64,000 nt of DNA from Paenibacillus sp. 37 (GTDB taxonomy: Bacteria > Bacillota > Bacilli > Paenibacillales > Paenibacillaceae). Made by a program: the position numbers and the translations under genes. The first letter of the stretch is position 1, and each line of letters opens with the position of its first letter. Positions 62,301 through 64,000 of the stretch are shown piece after piece. The notes beneath the pieces were generated by a model that was not told where the DNA came from, did no database searches, and saw only the letters and a list, made by a program, of their open reading frames with translations. The DNA lies in contig NZ_CP043761.1 of NCBI RefSeq assembly GCF_008386395.1, positions 2,852,001 through 2,916,000 of the forward strand, given 5' to 3'.

Positions 62301-64000
62301 TCTATTGGTGTTGTCTGCACAATCGACAGGACAGTTGAGGGAACATGTGAGACGAATTGCGCAGCATTACAGGAAAGTGGGAGCCCAGCTTGATTACGCA
62401 AGCACAAGCTTTACTTTGATGACGGGGAGAAGACATCTGGAGCATCGGTTAGCGTGTGTAATTCAGCATTCTGACGATATGGCCTCCATATTGGAACAAT
62501 GGCTTGAAACCGGGGGCTCATCACAGATATACGCGGCGGATTTATCAGGCCAGCCTTCCAAAGAGCAGTCTGTTCTTCGACGTTATGGCAATGAATGTAT
62601 CCAAAAAATCGCTGAGGAATCAGCAGATGATTCGCGATATCTTGAAAACCTGCATGTTATTGCTGAATTGTACGTACAAGGATATGAATTGGATTATAAC
62701 AGGCTGTATTTGACGGAAAAGTATAAAAGAATACCTCTGCCGACGTATCCCTTTGCACGGGAAAAGTATTGGGTGAGTTCCGGGGAAGCCATCCCTTCCA
62801 TTGAAAGGAATGTAAACAAGGAGATTTCGGATGTTGCTCCTGTCACAAAAGAGCGCAGAATAGCCAAGCTTCTCGGGAAGCAGTGGAGGCACGCGGCGGT
62901 TACAAAGCTTGATCCAGAACATGGGAAAGTTGTGGTTGGATCTACAATGGAAACCGCCAGACTTGCCAATAAGATTTCACAGATGATACAGGGGAGCCAG
63001 GTTGTGCTTGTGAGTGAGGAAGAGCAGGATTCTGGACGTTTGCTCGATGTTTTAATGAATTGTGATGCTTTTATAGATCTGTCAGGCTGTAGCCGAAAGA
63101 TGGAAGCAGAAGAAATGATGCTGGACCAACTGATCTACTGGTTAGCACAGCTCCAACAAATGATTGATACCCGTGGTCACAAAGAATTAAAACTACTTGG
63201 AGTCACCATGGGCCTAGAGTCTTTCCAGAACCCATCGATTCATATGGGTGGCGCAGAACGGGCTGGGCTCTACAGGATGCTACAAAGTGAGTACAGTCAT
63301 ATTATTTCGCGGCATATTGATGTGGACCCGGGGGACAGTGAGCTTGATATCGCAGCACAGATCGTTCAGGAGTTAACTCATGCAGGGAAGGAACAGGAGG
63401 TCTGTTATCGTGAAGGACAGCGGTACAGTGCTTATCTGGATACACTCGATAACGTGAATATACAGCAGTTGAATCAAACCCGACGTCCTTTTTCATCCAA
63501 TCATGTTCTTTGGGTCACTGGGGGGACACGGGGTCTCGGCATGCTGTGTGCGCAGCATGCCGTCCGACACTACGGGGTCCGTAAACTTGTTCTGATCGGT
63601 CAGACCCCATTTCCATCTCGACATGAATGGGAGGCGCGACGTGGAGACAAAGACGAGATCGGCAGCAAAATTAGAGATATCCTGGAATTGGAGAAACAGG
63701 GTGTACAGATTGAAGTACTCTCTCTTGATATAGGTAATAAGGAGAAACTTCTGGAGGCTGTAAAACATATACGTTCAACGATGGGCGCAGCCGGAGGAGT
63801 AATTCACGCAGCTGGCATAGCCGACATGGAGAATCCCGCCTTTATTCGTAAACCGCTGGAGTCGATTCGGAGGGTGTTGTCCCCCAAAATATTAGGCACT
63901 ATAGCACTGTATGAATGCTTCCGTCACGATCCCTTGCAATTTTTTGTCCTGTTCTCTTCCGTGGCTGGAGCCATTTCGAAACTTGGTGTCGGACAAAGCG
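59392..64000 (+). CDS. Trans-AT polyketide synthase: MT-ACP-KS-KR... (3' partial)
   Basis: The frame stays open from ATG 59392 (AGGGGGAACG upstream) to the window end, at least 1536 codons. C-methyltransferase (about 1-370): SAM loop 'VEIGAGTGGTSQA' at about 174 and 'ATNVMHAA'. ACP: Ser439 in GVDSITG. KS (about 545-970): Cys702 in DTACSSS, His in EAHGTGT and NMGHSI. A KR structural subdomain follows, then KR with TGGTRGLG at about 1376 and 'FSSVAGAISKLG' near the edge. MT-ACP complete module 2, adding an alpha-methyl group from SAM; KS-KR begins a hydroxyl-forming module with no DH seen so far. The gene is 36 bp from its predecessor and is cut by the window end. Confidence 0.92.
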   Translation, partial: MTELKELLGQLLWGRLHATGLLSNFRGEDAAVAEMPDSLIKRYGRWWRESLLYLRKYGYFTSTGAVNPLIQTNDTDLAHAWKKWDRKKLLWLSDPNVSSYIPLLDATLRALPDILTGQKSATDIIFPNSSMHLVENIYMNNPAADYFNAVLAEQVAAIIKQQLVQEPSAHIRIVEIGAGTGGTSQAVLTRLSDFHPHILEYCYTDLSQAFLSHAQQIYGPHYPYLTYGTFDLSKPLSTQSLQAGTYDIAIATNVMHAAPNIRLALRNAKALLRCKGVFLINEITENTLLNHLTFGLLDGWWSYVDPALRISGGPLLKQETWKNVLLSEGFGEVQLLAHSDEFKGQQVIMGTSNGVVRQQILKHEQTVKHQAESQTSHISQDIQEKPSEIRLPEVEGSHTSEEKLKYIKEVLVRTLCESLKVEAQLIDPEEAFSDYGVDSITGVRLIHSINERLGTELFTTDIFDFPCVNQLAQYISPMVQEKPMEPEQQTQLHGGRSASADRPDVQWTEQMNEEREFTLGDAMKSHSDGDITSSGANNRHKDIAIIGYSGRFPQSDNVDELWEHLAAGNDLIQRGARWTSEQTGSSVEKTENNHGAFLEDSDCFDPLFFKISNVEAMHMDPQQRLFLEESWKTLEHAGYAGELIQGRQCGVYTGYCGGDYEKLIGEQAPAQAFWGNAASIVPARVSYFLNLQGPAIAVDTACSSSLVAIHLACQALWSGEVELALAGGVFVQSTADFYLSASRAGMLSPAGRCHSFDERADGFVPSEGVGALLLKRLEDAIQDGDHVHGILKGSCINQDGSTNGITAPSRASQERLERQLYEQFGVNPDQIQLVEAHGTGTKLGDPIEFEALNRSFRKYTSRSQYAALGSIKSNMGHSIAAAGIAGVIKLLLALKHQQIPPSIHYSKANPNIDFSKSPFYVNTQLNPWHTPTGLKRAALVSSFGFSGTNAHLAIEEPSGEFSPSIHKPGYLLVLSAQSTGQLREHVRRIAQHYRKVGAQLDYASTSFTLMTGRRHLEHRLACVIQHSDDMASILEQWLETGGSSQIYAADLSGQPSKEQSVLRRYGNECIQKIAEESADDSRYLENLHVIAELYVQGYELDYNRLYLTEKYKRIPLPTYPFAREKYWVSSGEAIPSIERNVNKEISDVAPVTKERRIAKLLGKQWRHAAVTKLDPEHGKVVVGSTMETARLANKISQMIQGSQVVLVSEEEQDSGRLLDVLMNCDAFIDLSGCSRKMEAEEMMLDQLIYWLAQLQQMIDTRGHKELKLLGVTMGLESFQNPSIHMGGAERAGLYRMLQSEYSHIISRHIDVDPGDSELDIAAQIVQELTHAGKEQEVCYREGQRYSAYLDTLDNVNIQQLNQTRRPFSSNHVLWVTGGTRGLGMLCAQHAVRHYGVRKLVLIGQTPFPSRHEWEARRGDKDEIGSKIRDILELEKQGVQIEVLSLDIGNKEKLLEAVKHIRSTMGAAGGVIHAAGIADMENPAFIRKPLESIRRVLSPKILGTIALYECFRHDPLQFFVLFSSVAGAISKLGVGQS

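Noticed and set aside
1..64000. CRISPR array, tRNA, rRNA, transposase or integrase
   Set aside because: No regularly spaced direct repeats, cloverleaf-like sequences, conserved rRNA segments or transposase motifs were found by reading; the DUF11 array is protein-coding repetition, not CRISPR.

Overview
The window is chromosomal DNA from a low-to-mid GC, spore-forming Firmicute, most likely Paenibacillus. This is inferred from the mix of genes: a YjcZ-type small sporulation protein, an S-layer-homology (SLH) hydrolase, an LplB/YtcP-type sugar ABC transporter next to a membrane-anchored AraC regulator, a des-desK-desR operon, a ComP-like kinase, and a trans-AT polyketide synthase. No rRNA, tRNA, CRISPR array, phage or complete insertion sequence was seen.

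Layout. (1) 1-8139: a giant DUF11-repeat surface protein gene, cut by the window start and interrupted by an in-frame TGA (2540) and a frameshift (about 6448). (2) 8200-11600: small and housekeeping genes (YolD-like, YjcZ-like, ferritin, polysaccharide deacetylase, lipoprotein). (3) 11664-15942: the membrane-fluidity operon des-desK-desR on the minus strand, with a near-ideal palindromic DesR-type operator, then a YitT transporter-like protein. (4) 15981-16183: an overlooked 54-aa Cys/His/Lys-rich gene on the minus strand. (5) 16424-30011: a carbohydrate-use locus with ROK regulator, ROK kinase, MFS exporter/importer, AraC regulator, solute-binding protein, two permeases, an unrecognised 568-aa protein and a xylose-isomerase-like TIM barrel. 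Two non-coding repeat-like elements lie inside it. (6) 30147-41762: a ComP-like two-component system, an SLH serine hydrolase, a P-loop kinase, a PadR/SEDS-like pair, an SgrR-like regulator and a DUF4173 membrane protein. (7) 41814-43020: yidC preceded by an overlapping leader ORF. The leader has one membrane segment and a basic-then-acidic tail, and a perfect 10-bp hairpin hides the yidC ribosome binding site. This looks like the MifM-yidC2 arrest-peptide circuit of Bacillus subtilis in a diverged form. (8) 43442-64000: uppP and a polyprenol/dolichol-kinase-like gene leading directly into a trans-AT PKS cluster (PksB-like MBL hydrolase, AT-AT-ER fusion, three PKS genes). The last gene runs off the window.

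How they work together. The PKS reads KS-(degenerate AT)-DH | KR-ACP-KS-DH-KR | MT-ACP-KS-KR..., with two modules split across gene boundaries. The predicted chain carries conjugated double bonds and a C-methyl branch. The acyltransferase is supplied in trans by the AT-AT-ER protein, whose first AT has the Gln signature of a proofreading acyl hydrolase. The two lipid-carrier genes directly upstream both have predicted activities that would supply undecaprenyl phosphate, which suggests, without proving, a self-protection or carrier-supply role linked to the polyketide.
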